From Microbacterium sp. H1-D42 (GTDB taxonomy: Bacteria > Actinomycetota > Actinomycetes > Actinomycetales > Microbacteriaceae): a stretch of DNA of 64,000 nt. This document shows positions 7,941 through 16,406 of this stretch, in pieces (within the stretch, counting starts at the first letter, position 1; each line of letters starts with the position of its first letter). Made by a program: the position numbers and the translations under genes. Below the pieces are notes generated by a model, which did not search any database, was not told where the DNA came from, and saw only the letters and a list, made by a program, of their open reading frames with translations. The DNA is taken from positions 1,240,001-1,304,000 of the forward strand of contig NZ_CP093342.1 of NCBI RefSeq assembly GCF_022637555.1. The letters run 5' to 3'.

Positions 7941-10411
7941 CGCAGGATCCCGCCAGGCGACCAGTTCGCGAACTCGACCTCGCCGACGACCTCGGCACGC
8001 ACCCAGAGTGCGTCGCTGCTGTCGGCGGCCGGAACACCGTGCAGCGGCGGGGCGTCCACCCGCAGCGGCTGCAGCAGTCGATCGAGGTCGCGCAGCATCC
8101 GATCGGTGAAGCCGGTGCCGACCCGCCCCACGTACCGCAGCGCGCCGTCGTCGCCCGGCACGGCGAGCAGCAGTGAGCCGATGACGCCGGTGCGGTTGCC
8201 CTGCCCTGGCCGGATGCCGACGATCACCACCTCCTGCATGCGAGTGTTCTTCAGCTTCAGCCACGACCCCGAGCGGATGCCGGGCTGGTAGGCAGAGGCC
8301 GGATCCTTCGCGACGACGCCCTCCAGGCCGTATTCGCGGCTCAGCGCGAGCGCCGTATCGAGGTCGTCGAAGACCGGTGGCACCTGCACGGGTGCATCGA
8401 GATCGGATGCCAGCTGCTCGAGCAGCTCGCGGCGCTGACGCAGTGGGAGGCCGGTGAGGTCGTGCCCGTCCAGGCGCAGCAGATCGAACAGCAGGAACAC
8501 GATGGGCGTCCGCACCACCTCTCGTTCGATCTCGCGCGCCTTGGTGAGGTGCATACGATCCTGCAGACGGCTGAAGCTCGGACGGCCCTGCGCGTCGAAG
8601 GCGACGATCTCGCCGTCGACGACGGCATCGGATGCCGGGAACCCCGGCTTCCCGTCGGCGGTGAGCTCCGGGTAGCGGGCGGTGATGTCGGTGCCGCTGC
8701 GTGCGCGGAGGGTGAAGCGGCCACCGCCACGTGCCGGCCGCCCATTGCCCACCTGCCCAGTGCCGACCTGCCCATCGCCGAACTGCCACGTGCCGATCGC
8801 GCGGATGCCGTCCCACTTGATCTCGGCCCACGCGGGCGTGCTGAGCGCCCTGGCGAGACCCGGTGTGCCGGGGGAGGAGAGCATCGGGGCGATCACGGCT
8901 GCGGGTGTCATTGCGCCGCTCGGCGGTGAGGTCGCCTCCGGCCCGGTGCGCGCGGCCCGGGTGGGCGAGGGGCGTGTGGGCGCGGCCTGGGCGGGCGCAG
9001 GACGAGCATCCTTCATCCGGTGCAGCAGCCACTGCGACTTCTCGCCGTCGCCCTCGGTGCGGATCAGCGCCAGTCGCGTCGAACCGAGGCGCCCACCGGG
9101 CTGCCCCGTGAAGGTGCCTATGACCTCGTCGTCGCGCCACTTCGACAGTTCCACGGTGCCGGTGTCCCACACAGTCATGGAGCCGGCGCCGTACTCGCCA
9201 CGGGGGATCTCGCCCTCGAAGGTGAGGTATTCCAGCGGGTGCGGTTCGGTCATCACGGCCAGATGGTTGCCGGTGGTCTGCTCTGGGATGCCCTTCGGCA
9301 CCGCCCAGCTGATCAGCACGCCATCGCGTTCGATGCGCAGGTCGTAGTGCAGGCGGCCGGCGTGGTGCTCCTGCACGACGAAGCGGGTGACACCCGGCGT
9401 CGATGCGGATGCCGTCTGCGGCATGGGCTCCGGCGTCTTGGCGGCGTCGCGCTTGGCCAGGTACGACGACAGCGCAGCGGCCGGCGCCGGTGACGCCAGC
9501 GGCGCGAGGGGGTCGATCCCGGCATCCACCCTCTCGAGCACTTCGTGGAACTCGAGCTGGCGCAGCTGCGGGTCGGCGAGTTCCTCCCACGTGCGCGGAG
9601 CCGCCACCCACGGCCGCGCGCGGCCCCGCAGCGAGTAGGGCGCGATCGTCGTCTTCGAAGCGCTGTTCTGACTCCAGTCGATGAACACCTTGCCGCCGCG
9701 AGCGGACTTCGCCATCACGTGGGTGGCGAGATCGGGATGGTCGGCCTCGATGAGTCTGGCGAGCTCTTTCGCCACCGCCGACACGTCGTCGCTGGACTGC
9801 AGGCCGGTGCCGTCCTCGGCGGTGGGGAGCCGGGCATACAGGTGGATGCCCTTGCTGCCGCTCGTCACCGGCAGCAGCTCCAGTCCCATGCCAGAGAGGA
9901 TGCCACGCGCGATGCGCGCCACCTCCGCACACTGCGCGAGATCGACGCCGGGACCTGGGTCGAGGTCGAGCACGAGCCGATCCGGCCGGCCCCGCCCGCC
10001 GGAGTGCGTGAACCGCCACTGCGGCACGTGCAGTTCCAGGGCGGCGACCTGGGCGAACCAGGCGAGAGTGGCGACATCGTCGGCGAGCGGGTACTCCTTT
10101 GGTCCGTCGGAGTGCTCGATCGGCATCCGCCGCACCCACTCCGGGGCGCCGGGTTCGAGCTGCTTCGCGAAGAAGCTCGGCTGCGGGGCATCCGCCGTTC
10201 CCACGCCCTCCACCCAGCGCTTGCGCGTCACCGGCCGCCCACGCAGATGCGGCAGCATGACGGGGGCGATCTGCGAGGCGTAGGCGATGAGCTCGCCCTT
10301 GGTCGTGCCCGTCTCCGGGTAGACGACTTTGTCGAGGTTGGTGACCCGAAGGCGACGGCCATCGACGAGCACTGTCTGCCCGCTCTGCCCTGCCTCGCCT
10401 GGAGACGCCAT
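7877..10411 (-). CDS. ligD: multifunctional ATP-dependent DNA ligase LigD (polymerase-phosphoesterase-ligase)
   Basis: LigD seals double-strand breaks in bacterial non-homologous end joining together with Ku. The 844-residue protein has a primase-like polymerase domain (about 15-300, with the LDLDPG metal site at 148-153), a 3'-phosphoesterase domain (about 342-470, with VQEHHAGRLHYDLRIE) and an ATP-dependent ligase domain (about 505-844, catalytic Lys532 in EIKWDGIR and the DGE motif near 599). This POL-PE-LIG order is that of mycobacterial LigD. A Pro/Ala linker (471-498) separates the last two domains. Oddly, three pentapeptide repeats sit right after motif I. TACCCT six nt before the ATG suggests a leaderless mRNA. 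ku is divergent. Confidence 0.96.
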   Translation of the reverse strand: MASPGEAGQSGQTVLVDGRRLRVTNLDKVVYPETGTTKGELIAYASQIAPVMLPHLRGRPVTRKRWVEGVGTADAPQPSFFAKQLEPGAPEWVRRMPIEHSDGPKEYPLADDVATLAWFAQVAALELHVPQWRFTHSGGRGRPDRLVLDLDPGPGVDLAQCAEVARIARGILSGMGLELLPVTSGSKGIHLYARLPTAEDGTGLQSSDDVSAVAKELARLIEADHPDLATHVMAKSARGGKVFIDWSQNSASKTTIAPYSLRGRARPWVAAPRTWEELADPQLRQLEFHEVLERVDAGIDPLAPLASPAPAAALSSYLAKRDAAKTPEPMPQTASASTPGVTRFVVQEHHAGRLHYDLRIERDGVLISWAVPKGIPEQTTGNHLAVMTEPHPLEYLTFEGEIPRGEYGAGSMTVWDTGTVELSKWRDDEVIGTFTGQPGGRLGSTRLALIRTEGDGEKSQWLLHRMKDARPAPAQAAPTRPSPTRAARTGPEATSPPSGAMTPAAVIAPMLSSPGTPGLARALSTPAWAEIKWDGIRAIGTWQFGDGQVGTGQVGNGRPARGGGRFTLRARSGTDITARYPELTADGKPGFPASDAVVDGEIVAFDAQGRPSFSRLQDRMHLTKAREIEREVVRTPIVFLLFDLLRLDGHDLTGLPLRQRRELLEQLASDLDAPVQVPPVFDDLDTALALSREYGLEGVVAKDPASAYQPGIRSGSWLKLKNTRMQEVVIVGIRPGQGNRTGVIGSLLLAVPGDDGALRYVGRVGTGFTDRMLRDLDRLLQPLRVDAPPLHGVPAADSSDALWVRAEVVGEVEFANWSPGGILRHARWRGLRSDKSVEDVVIDV
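8741..8785 (-). repeat. three-copy 15-bp minisatellite inside ligD
   Basis: Three adjacent 15-nt units (8741-8755, 8756-8770, 8771-8785) differ at only a few bases. Read on the minus strand they encode QFGDG, QVGTG and QVGNG, an in-frame pentapeptide repeat between ligase motif I and the next conserved block. Confidence 0.85.
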
Positions 10412-10417
10412 GACGTC

Positions 10418-10423
10418 AGGGTA
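10418..10423 (-). promoter_or_regulatory. -10 box TACCCT of ligD (leaderless)
   Basis: TACCCT on the minus strand ends 6 nt before the ligD ATG at 10411. Confidence 0.55.
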
Positions 10424-10489
10424 ACCGGCATGCAGACGCGCGGGCGCGAGGCTCTATGCCCGATGCCGCATCTGGTGTTCACTGGTGGC

Positions 10490-11320
10490 ATGAGAAGCAT
10501 CTGGAAGGGCGCCTTGACCTTCGGGCTCGTGAACGTGCCTGTGAAGGTGTACTCGGCGATCGAGGACCACGACGTGCCGCTGCATCAGGTGCACGATGAG
10601 GACGGCGGGCGCATCCGCTACCAGCGCACGTGCGAGGTGTGCGGCGAGACGGTCGCGTACGCGAACATCGATCGCGCATACGTGGATGACGGGCAGACGA
10701 TCGTGCTCACCAAGGAGGACATCGCGGCCCTCCCGGCGGAGAAGAGTCGCGAGATCGACGTCGTCGAGTTCGTGCCGAGCGATCAGGTCGATCTGCTCAC
10801 GCTCGACCGGCCGTACTATCTGGAGCCGGATTCGAAGTCGCCGAAGGCGTACGTGCTGCTGCGCAAGACGCTCGAGAGCACCGACCGCACCGCGATCGTG
10901 CGATTCACGCTGCGGCAGAAGACTCGGCTCGCGGCTCTGCGGGTGCGCGGCGACGTGCTCGTACTGCAGACGCTGCTGTGGGCGGACGAGGTGCGCGAGG
11001 CAGCCTTCCCGGCGCTGGACGAGGACGTCACGATCAGCGACAAGGAGATGGCGCTGTCGGCTGCCCTGGTGGAGAGCTACTCCAGCGACTTCGAGCCGGA
11101 ATCATTCGTCGACGAGTACCAGAAGGAGCTGCGCACGCTCATCGACGCCAAGATCGAGGCCGGTGAGGGCTTCGACGTGTCGGAGACCTTCGCGGACGAG
11201 GGCGCCGAGAGCAAGGGCGGCGAGGTGATCGACCTCATGGAGGCGCTGCGCGCCAGCGTCGAGCGCACGAAGTCGCAGCGCAAGGAAGAAGAGGCCGCAC
11301 GCAAGAAGGACGCCGGATAA
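10490..11320 (+). CDS. ku: non-homologous end-joining protein Ku
   Basis: Bacterial Ku forms a homodimeric ring that binds DNA ends and recruits LigD. The 276-residue length is typical. The N-terminus MRSIWKGALTFGLVNVPVKVYSA, then RIRYQRTCEVCGE, and LVLQTLLWADEVR are family hallmarks. The C-terminus is basic and lysine-rich (KSQRKEEEAARKKDAG), as in Ku proteins that bind LigD and DNA. The open frame runs far upstream antisense to ligD, but ATG 10490 begins the conserved part. A degenerate -10 (TTCACT, 10478-10483) lies six nt before it. The gene is divergent from ligD across a 78-bp gap. Confidence 0.96.
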   Translation: MRSIWKGALTFGLVNVPVKVYSAIEDHDVPLHQVHDEDGGRIRYQRTCEVCGETVAYANIDRAYVDDGQTIVLTKEDIAALPAEKSREIDVVEFVPSDQVDLLTLDRPYYLEPDSKSPKAYVLLRKTLESTDRTAIVRFTLRQKTRLAALRVRGDVLVLQTLLWADEVREAAFPALDEDVTISDKEMALSAALVESYSSDFEPESFVDEYQKELRTLIDAKIEAGEGFDVSETFADEGAESKGGEVIDLMEALRASVERTKSQRKEEEAARKKDAG

Positions 11321-11362
11321 CCAGCATCCGCCCTCGGACTCAGCGCGCGACGGCGAATCGGC

Positions 11363-12082
11363 TCAGGAAGCCGACTCCGTAGCGGTCGGGGAGGTGGGGC
11401 ACGGGCTCTCGGGCGCCGGCGCTGCCGCGGCGGCCGCAGCTTCCTTCTTCACCTTGCGCCGCTCGGCGAAGTAGTGCCAGGCCGTCACGATCAGCGTGCC
11501 GGCGACCGCTGCCAGCAGGATGAGGTCGATGTACTCGACCACGAAATCGGACACCCAGGGGATGTACGCGATCAGGTAGCCGAACATCGTGAGGCCGAAG
11601 CCCCACAGCAGCGCGCCGAGGAGGTTGTACAGCGAGTAGCGCTTCCAGGGCATGTGTCCGACGCCGGCCGCAACAGGGGCGAAGGTGCGCACGATCGGCA
11701 CGAAGCGGGCGACGATGATCGTGATGCCGCCGAAGCGCTCGAAGAACGCGTTCGTGCGCTCGACGTTCTTGCGGCTGAACAGGCCGGATTCCTTGCGCTC
11801 GAACACCGCTGGTCCGCCCTTGTGGCCGATCAGATAGCCGACCTCGCCGCCGACGAACGCCGCCAGTGCGATCAGCAGCGACACCGCCCAGATGTTCAGG
11901 TGGAAGATGTCGTTGGTGTGCGTCAGCAGCCCTGAGATGATCAGCAGGGTGTCGCCGGGCAGCAGGAAGCCGATGAGCAGGCCCGTCTCGGCGAACACGA
12001 TGAAGCACACCACGAGCAGTGCCCAGGGGCCCGCGGCGTCAATGATGACGGCCGGGTCGAGCCAATCCGGCAGGATGCTCAT
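11363..12082 (-). CDS. DedA family membrane protein (second of two)
   Basis: A 239-residue DedA/SNARE-associated family protein. It carries FAETGLLIGFLLPGDTLLIISG, the GEVGYLIGHKGG segment, ARFVPIVRTFAPVAAGVGHM with conserved arginines, and hydrophobic helices to the C-terminus. The tail is rich in Lys then Ala/Pro. I prefer ATG 12082 (MSILPDWLDPAVI); an in-frame GTG at 12130 would add 16 residues. The gene is convergent with ku. A role in lipid-carrier (undecaprenyl-phosphate) translocation is known for some relatives but is not shown by the sequence itself. Confidence 0.87.
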   Translation of the reverse strand: MSILPDWLDPAVIIDAAGPWALLVVCFIVFAETGLLIGFLLPGDTLLIISGLLTHTNDIFHLNIWAVSLLIALAAFVGGEVGYLIGHKGGPAVFERKESGLFSRKNVERTNAFFERFGGITIIVARFVPIVRTFAPVAAGVGHMPWKRYSLYNLLGALLWGFGLTMFGYLIAYIPWVSDFVVEYIDLILLAAVAGTLIVTAWHYFAERRKVKKEAAAAAAAPAPESPCPTSPTATESAS

Positions 12083-12199
12083 CGGTGCCTGAAGAATGGA
12101 GTGGAGCAAAGGAGGAATCCCGTCGTTCACTGTCGGCGGTATGTGCTTGTGGGTCTGTCCGGACTCGTCACAGCCCGGTGGGCCTCACTGGGCCACCCG

Positions 12200-12281
12200 T
12201 GCGGAAGGTGGGACTCGAACCCACACACACGAAGGCACAGGAACCTAAATCCTGCGTGTCTACCAATTCCACCACTCCCGC
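12200..12281 (-). tRNA. tRNA-Leu (anticodon UAG)
   Basis: Read on the minus strand, the 5' arm GCGGGAG pairs with CTTCCGC at the 3' end. A D arm with GGTAGAC and a T loop GGTTCGAGTCC follow. The anticodon stem CAGGA/TCCTG encloses the loop TTTAGGT, giving UAG. A long variable arm fits the leucine class. The discriminator is A and CCA is not encoded. A TAGACT -10 box lies at 12291-12296 on the same strand. Confidence 0.95.
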
Positions 12282-12406
12282 GCGTGAACAAGTCTACTGT
12301 TCGCGAACCTTTCGATTTCCGTTGATCTGCTGTCAATCGACGAGGCGGAATGCCTGGCTGTGGATAACTTCTGCGACGGAATTCCTGATTCTGTCAGGAT
12401 GCCCGG

Positions 12407-13549
12407 GTGAGTCATCCGTCTCTTGTCGTCGCCGAGAGGGTGCGGCGCCGTCTGCGCCTGGAGCACACCGATCCGTCGTCGCAGCCCGAGAAGGCGCGGC
12501 GTATCGCGCAGACCGAGGTCAGGCGTCACAACGACCAGGCACTGCAGCGCGGCGAGGTCATGGTCGACGACGAGGCGGCGCTGGTGCGCGACGTGCTGGC
12601 ATCCGTCTCGGGGTTCGGCGTGCTGCAGCCGCTTCTCGACGACGACACGATCGAGGAGATCTGGCTGAACGGCCCCGACCGCGTGTTCGTGGCGCGCGGC
12701 GGCACGACGGAGCGCATCGATCTGGCGCTGACCGACGCCACCGTGCGCGACCTTGTGGAGCGGATGCTGCAGTCCACCGGACGGCGGGTCGACATCAGCC
12801 AGCCGTTCGTCGACGCCTCGCTGCCGGACGGATCGCGTCTGCACGTCGCCATCGCCGATGTCGTGCGCGGATCGTGGGCCGTGAACATCCGCAAGTTCCT
12901 GCCTCAGCACCGCACCCTCGACTCGCTCGTAGAGCAAGGGGCGATGCCGGAGCGGATCGCCGAGATGCTGCACCGTGCCGTGCTCGACGGGCGCAGCATC
13001 ATCATCTCGGGGGCAACGCACGCGGGCAAGACGACGCTGCTCGGAGCGCTGCTGGGCTCGGTCGCCGCGCAGCAGCGCATCATCACCGTCGAGGAGACGT
13101 TCGAGCTCGCGGTGGATGGGCCGGACGTGGTGGCGCTGCAGGGCAGGCAGGCGAGCCTGGAGGGCGCCGGCGAGATCACGCTGCGGCGCCTGGTGAAGGA
13201 GGCGCTGCGGATGCGCCCCGACCGGATCGTCGTCGGCGAGGTGCGCGACGCCGAGGCGCTCGATCTGGTGCTCGCGTTGAACACGGGAGTGCCAGGGGCC
13301 GGCACCGTGCACGCGAACTCGGCCGCAGAGGCACTGGAGAAGCTCGCGCTGCTGCCGTTGCTGGCCGGGCGCAACATCGACCGCGGCTTCATCGCCCCGG
13401 CACTGGCATCCTCCATCTCCTACGTCGTGCACTGCCGTCGCGAGGCGGACGGCGCGCGGCGGGTGACCGAGATCATCGCGCCGACCGGCGAGGTGGCAGA
13501 CGGTCGGATACTCAGTCGGTCGATGTACCGGCTGGAGGAGAGCGCATGA
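12407..13549 (+). CDS. cpaF: Tad/Flp pilus secretion ATPase, CpaF/TadA family
   Basis: A 380-residue type II/IV secretion ATPase that powers assembly of Flp-type pili at the inner face of the membrane. The nucleotide-binding motif ISGATHAGKTTLLGA (Walker A, near residues 198-212), VEETFELAV, the RPDRIVVGEVRDAEALD Walker B region and AGTVHANSA are all present. The start is a GTG at 12407, with a degenerate -10 (CAGGAT) six nt upstream. It heads the tad cluster and overlaps tadB as ATGA. An Ssd/CpaE-like partner, often found just upstream in actinobacteria, is absent here; tRNA-Leu lies there instead. Confidence 0.92.
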   Translation: MSHPSLVVAERVRRRLRLEHTDPSSQPEKARRIAQTEVRRHNDQALQRGEVMVDDEAALVRDVLASVSGFGVLQPLLDDDTIEEIWLNGPDRVFVARGGTTERIDLALTDATVRDLVERMLQSTGRRVDISQPFVDASLPDGSRLHVAIADVVRGSWAVNIRKFLPQHRTLDSLVEQGAMPERIAEMLHRAVLDGRSIIISGATHAGKTTLLGALLGSVAAQQRIITVEETFELAVDGPDVVALQGRQASLEGAGEITLRRLVKEALRMRPDRIVVGEVRDAEALDLVLALNTGVPGAGTVHANSAAEALEKLALLPLLAGRNIDRGFIAPALASSISYVVHCRREADGARRVTEIIAPTGEVADGRILSRSMYRLEESA

Positions 13550-14403
13550 CCCTGCTCATCGGCGCGCTGCTCGGTGCGGGGCTGCTGCTGTGCGCGTCGC
13601 CGTGGCTGTGGCCGGCGCGTGCCAGGGTCGCGAAGCCCGTGCGCCACGGTCGGCTGCGCCGCCTGCTCGACGAGTCCGGACACGCGCGCACCTCCACGCG
13701 CACCCTGGTGATGGTGATGATCGCGGTCGCCGCTGTCGCTGCGTCACTGGCGTGGCTGATCACCACGTTGCCGGTGCTCGCCCTGCTCGCCGCGCTCGCC
13801 GCAGCCTCGGCACCCATCTTCTATCTGCGAGGACGCCGCCTGAGGCTGCGCAAGGCACGTCGTCAGATGTGGCCTGATGTGTGCGACCTGCTGGTCGCGG
13901 CGATCCGCGTCGGTCTGTCTCTGCCGGATGCGGTAGCGAGCCTTGCGGAGTCAGCGCCGCCGGCCGTGCGTCCCGCGTTCGCGGTGTTCGCCCGGGATCT
14001 GCGGGCAACCGGCCGCTTCGAGACGAGCCTCGATCGCCTGAAAGAGACCCTGGCTGACCCGATCGCCGATCGCATCATCGAGACGGTGCGCATGGCGCGC
14101 CAGGTGGGCGGAACGGAGCTGACCGGAGTGCTGCGGGCGCTCTCAGCCTCGGTGCGCGCTGACGCGGCGCTGCGCGGCGAGGTCGAGGCGAGGCAGTCCT
14201 GGATCCGCGGCGCCGCGGTGCTCGGCTCCGTCGCACCCTGGGTGATCCTCGCACTTCTCGCCATGCGCCCGGAGGGACGCGAGGCGTATGCGACTCCGAC
14301 AGGCGTGCTGGTGATCGTGATCGGCGCGGCGGTCTCGGTGCTCGCGTACCGGATCATGCTGCGCATCGGCAGGCTTCCTGAACCCGAGCGGTGGTTCGGA
14401 TGA
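13546..14403 (+). CDS. tadB: Tad pilus inner-membrane platform protein, TadB-like
   Basis: A 285-residue type II secretion F-domain protein. Two hydrophobic stretches occupy the first third (about residues 3-20 and 50-88). The GspF-type domain follows, with DVCDLLVAAIRVGLSLPDAV and MARQVGGTELTGVLRALS. Two more membrane segments lie at the C-terminus (about 222-242 and 250-270). With TadC it forms the platform on which the CpaF ATPase acts. The start ATG overlaps the cpaF stop and its own stop overlaps tadC (ATGA each), so the three are translationally coupled. Confidence 0.85.
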   Translation: MTLLIGALLGAGLLLCASPWLWPARARVAKPVRHGRLRRLLDESGHARTSTRTLVMVMIAVAAVAASLAWLITTLPVLALLAALAAASAPIFYLRGRRLRLRKARRQMWPDVCDLLVAAIRVGLSLPDAVASLAESAPPAVRPAFAVFARDLRATGRFETSLDRLKETLADPIADRIIETVRMARQVGGTELTGVLRALSASVRADAALRGEVEARQSWIRGAAVLGSVAPWVILALLAMRPEGREAYATPTGVLVIVIGAAVSVLAYRIMLRIGRLPEPERWFG

Positions 14404-15338
14404 CGGGGATCACCGAGATCGCATTGGCCGTCCTGCTCGGAGGCGCATTCGCGCTCGGGCTGCTCGGCATCCTGTCCGCAGTGCCGCGCTGGGGTGCGCC
14501 GTCGCTGGAGAGGCGCATCGCGCCGTACGTGCGAGACGTCGTGCCGGACGAGCTGCTGCCGGCGGGCATCCTCCCCTCGGTCGGTGCCATGCCCGTGCGC
14601 AGCAGGCGGATGTGGGTGGGAGCGAAGGCGTGGTTCGAGCGGATGCTGGGCGGCGGCGATGCCCTGCGACTGCGCCTCGCGCAGGCGGGCAGCGCGCAGA
14701 CCCCCGCGGCGTTCCGGGGGCGACAACTGGCGTGGGGGATCGCCGGGCTGGTCGGTGGCGCGCTGGTGGTCGTCGTGATCGCCGTCGCCGGCCGCATGAC
14801 CCCGCCCGCCGTGCTGCTGCCAGTGCTCACCGCGGCCGGTGCCGCCGTCGGATACGACATGCAGCTCACCGCGAGAGCGAAGGCGCGCCGAGCTCGCCTC
14901 GCCGACGAGCTGCCGACCACGCTGGAGTTCCTGGCGCTGTGCCTGTCGGCGGGGGAGTCGCTGCTGGATGCCCTGCGCCGGGTGTCGGAGATCGGCACCG
15001 GCGAACTGACCGCAGAGCTGAAGCAGACCGTACTCGCCGTACACACCGGATCGCCGCTGGCCGACGCGCTCGCCGAGACGGCGACGCGTCTTCAGCTTCC
15101 GGGGCTGACGCGCGCCGTCGACCAGATCGTCGCGGCGCTCGAGCACGGCGCACCGCTGGCGGCCGTGCTGCATTCCCAGGCGTCGGATGCCAGGGAAGAA
15201 GCCAAACGCGTGCTCATCGAACAGGCCGGTCAGAAGGAGATTCTCATGCTTCTTCCGCTGGTCTTTCTCATTTTGTCCTTGTCAGTACTCTTCGCCATCT
15301 ACCCCGGACTCTTCATCCTGCGGCTCGGTCTCGGCTGA
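14400..15338 (+). CDS. tadC: Tad pilus inner-membrane platform protein, TadC-like
   Basis: A 312-residue F-domain protein paired with TadB. It begins with a membrane helix (residues 4-24). A second pair lies near 110-155, then the GspF-type domain with DELPTTLEFLALCLSAGESLLDALRRV, and a C-terminal helix (LMLLPLVFLILSLSVLFAIYP). The ATG at 14400 overlaps the tadB stop; a GTG at 14391 is in frame but less likely. It lies between the platform partner and the small pilin gene, as in other actinobacterial tad clusters. Confidence 0.85.
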   Translation: MTGITEIALAVLLGGAFALGLLGILSAVPRWGAPSLERRIAPYVRDVVPDELLPAGILPSVGAMPVRSRRMWVGAKAWFERMLGGGDALRLRLAQAGSAQTPAAFRGRQLAWGIAGLVGGALVVVVIAVAGRMTPPAVLLPVLTAAGAAVGYDMQLTARAKARRARLADELPTTLEFLALCLSAGESLLDALRRVSEIGTGELTAELKQTVLAVHTGSPLADALAETATRLQLPGLTRAVDQIVAALEHGAPLAAVLHSQASDAREEAKRVLIEQAGQKEILMLLPLVFLILSLSVLFAIYPGLFILRLGLG

Positions 15339-15372
15339 GCGCGCACGTGCCGTACATCGAAAAGGAGCAGAC

Positions 15373-15558
15373 ATGTCGACGATCAGGAAGTGGCTCACCG
15401 CCGGACGGGAACTGGCCGAGGACGAGCGGGGCGATGTTCCCGGATGGGTCTTGGTGACGCTGATGACAGCCGCGCTCGTCGTCGTGATCTGGGCTGTCGC
15501 GGGCCCGGCCCTGGTCGATCTGTTCGAGCAGGCGATGTCGCGAGTATCCGGCATGTGA
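15373..15558 (+). CDS. small Flp-like pilin (DUF4244-like)
   Basis: A 61-residue protein with a short charged N-terminus, the cut-site-like DERG, and one hydrophobic helix (VLVTLMTAALVVVIWAVAG), which is the layout of a type IVb pilin. Position and size match the DUF4244 pilin candidates of mycobacterial tad loci. Unusually, the residue five positions after the presumed cleavage glycine is Trp (DVPGW), not the Glu found in most pilins. A strong AAAGGAG ribosome site precedes the ATG, fitting a highly made subunit. No prepilin peptidase gene is present in the window. Confidence 0.65.
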   Translation: MSTIRKWLTAGRELAEDERGDVPGWVLVTLMTAALVVVIWAVAGPALVDLFEQAMSRVSGM

Positions 15559-15562
15559 CCCG

Positions 15563-15970
15563 ATGCCAGTGCGCGTCCGGTCAGCACTCGCCGATGAGCG
15601 AGGTTCCAGCCCCGTCGAGTTCGTGCTCGTCGGAGCGCTGCTGACTGCGCTCACGCTGGCTGTGCTGCAGGTCGCGTTCGCGGTCTACGTGCGCAACGTC
15701 GTGCACGATGCGGCTGTGGAGGGCGCCCACTACGCGGCTCTGGCCGACACGACGCCCGACGAGGGCGCTGCGCGGACGCAGGCGGTGATCAGTCGCGCCG
15801 TCGGGCCGTCCTATGCCGAGGACGTCGCGATCGGCGAGGACGGCAGTCTCGGGCATCCGAGCGTCGTGGTGCGCGTGCGCACGACGCTGCCGGTGCTCGG
15901 CCTGATCGGCATCCCGTATGGATTGGAGGTGGAGGCGCGTGCGCCGGTGGAGTCGTTCGGTGAGGAGTGA
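15563..15970 (+). CDS. tadE: TadE-like pseudopilin
   Basis: A 135-residue TadE-family minor pilin. The prepilin-like junction DERG is followed by SSPVEFVLVGALLTALTLAVLQ, which keeps Glu at position +5. The remaining 90 residues form a small extracellular domain (VVHDAAVEGAHYAALAD...). It starts 4 nt after the stop of the Flp-like gene. TadE proteins are needed for Flp pilus assembly and may sit at the pilus base or tip. Confidence 0.8.
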   Translation: MPVRVRSALADERGSSPVEFVLVGALLTALTLAVLQVAFAVYVRNVVHDAAVEGAHYAALADTTPDEGAARTQAVISRAVGPSYAEDVAIGEDGSLGHPSVVVRVRTTLPVLGLIGIPYGLEVEARAPVESFGEE

Positions 15971-16406
15971 GCTGTCAGACGAGACGGGCTCGGCGGCACT
16001 CGAGTTCATCGTCGCCGGGGTGCTGCTGCTGGTCCCCCTCGTCTACCTCGTGCTCACGCTTGGTGCGGTGCAGGAGCAGACTCTCGGCGCCGAGGCCGCT
16101 GCGCGCCACACCGCGCGGGTGATCGGGCAGGCACCGGATGCTGACAGCGCCAGCGCCTCGGGAGACGCGGTGCTCGCCAGCGTGATCCGCGAGTACGGCA
16201 TGGACGCGGATGCCGTCGAGGTCGGCATCACCTGCCGCCCCGCCGGCGCGCACTGTCCTGAGGCGGGCGCCACCGTGGTCGTCACCGTGCGCACCAGCGT
16301 CTCACTGCCGTTCATGCCGCCGTTGTTCGGGCTCGATCAGGTCGCCGCGATCCCCGTCGAAGCCCAATCCGCGCAGAAGGTGTCTCGCCTGTGGGGAAGC
16401 GGATGA
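15939..16406 (+). CDS. second TadE-like pseudopilin
   Basis: A 155-residue TadE-like protein overlapping the previous gene by 32 nt. It has DETG followed by SAALEFIVAGVLLLVPLVYLVL (Glu at +5) and a C-terminal domain with two cysteines (TCRPAGAHC) that could form a disulfide outside the cell. I chose GTG 15939 because GGAGG lies just upstream; ATG 15918 is also in frame and would add seven residues. The family assignment rests on the pilin-like N-terminus and on position. Confidence 0.72.
   Translation: MRRWSRSVRSELSDETGSAALEFIVAGVLLLVPLVYLVLTLGAVQEQTLGAEAAARHTARVIGQAPDADSASASGDAVLASVIREYGMDADAVEVGITCRPAGAHCPEAGATVVVTVRTSVSLPFMPPLFGLDQVAAIPVEAQSAQKVSRLWGSG

Noticed and set aside
7233..10139. 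A 968-codon open frame on the minus strand overlapping ligD
   Set aside because: It is a shadow of ligD in another frame; the composition is Arg/Ala/His-rich with no recognisable domain, whereas ligD has all expected motifs.
9545..10489. Upstream extension of the ku open frame
   Set aside because: The extension is antisense to ligD and lies before the conserved Ku N-terminus; ATG 10490 fits the family.
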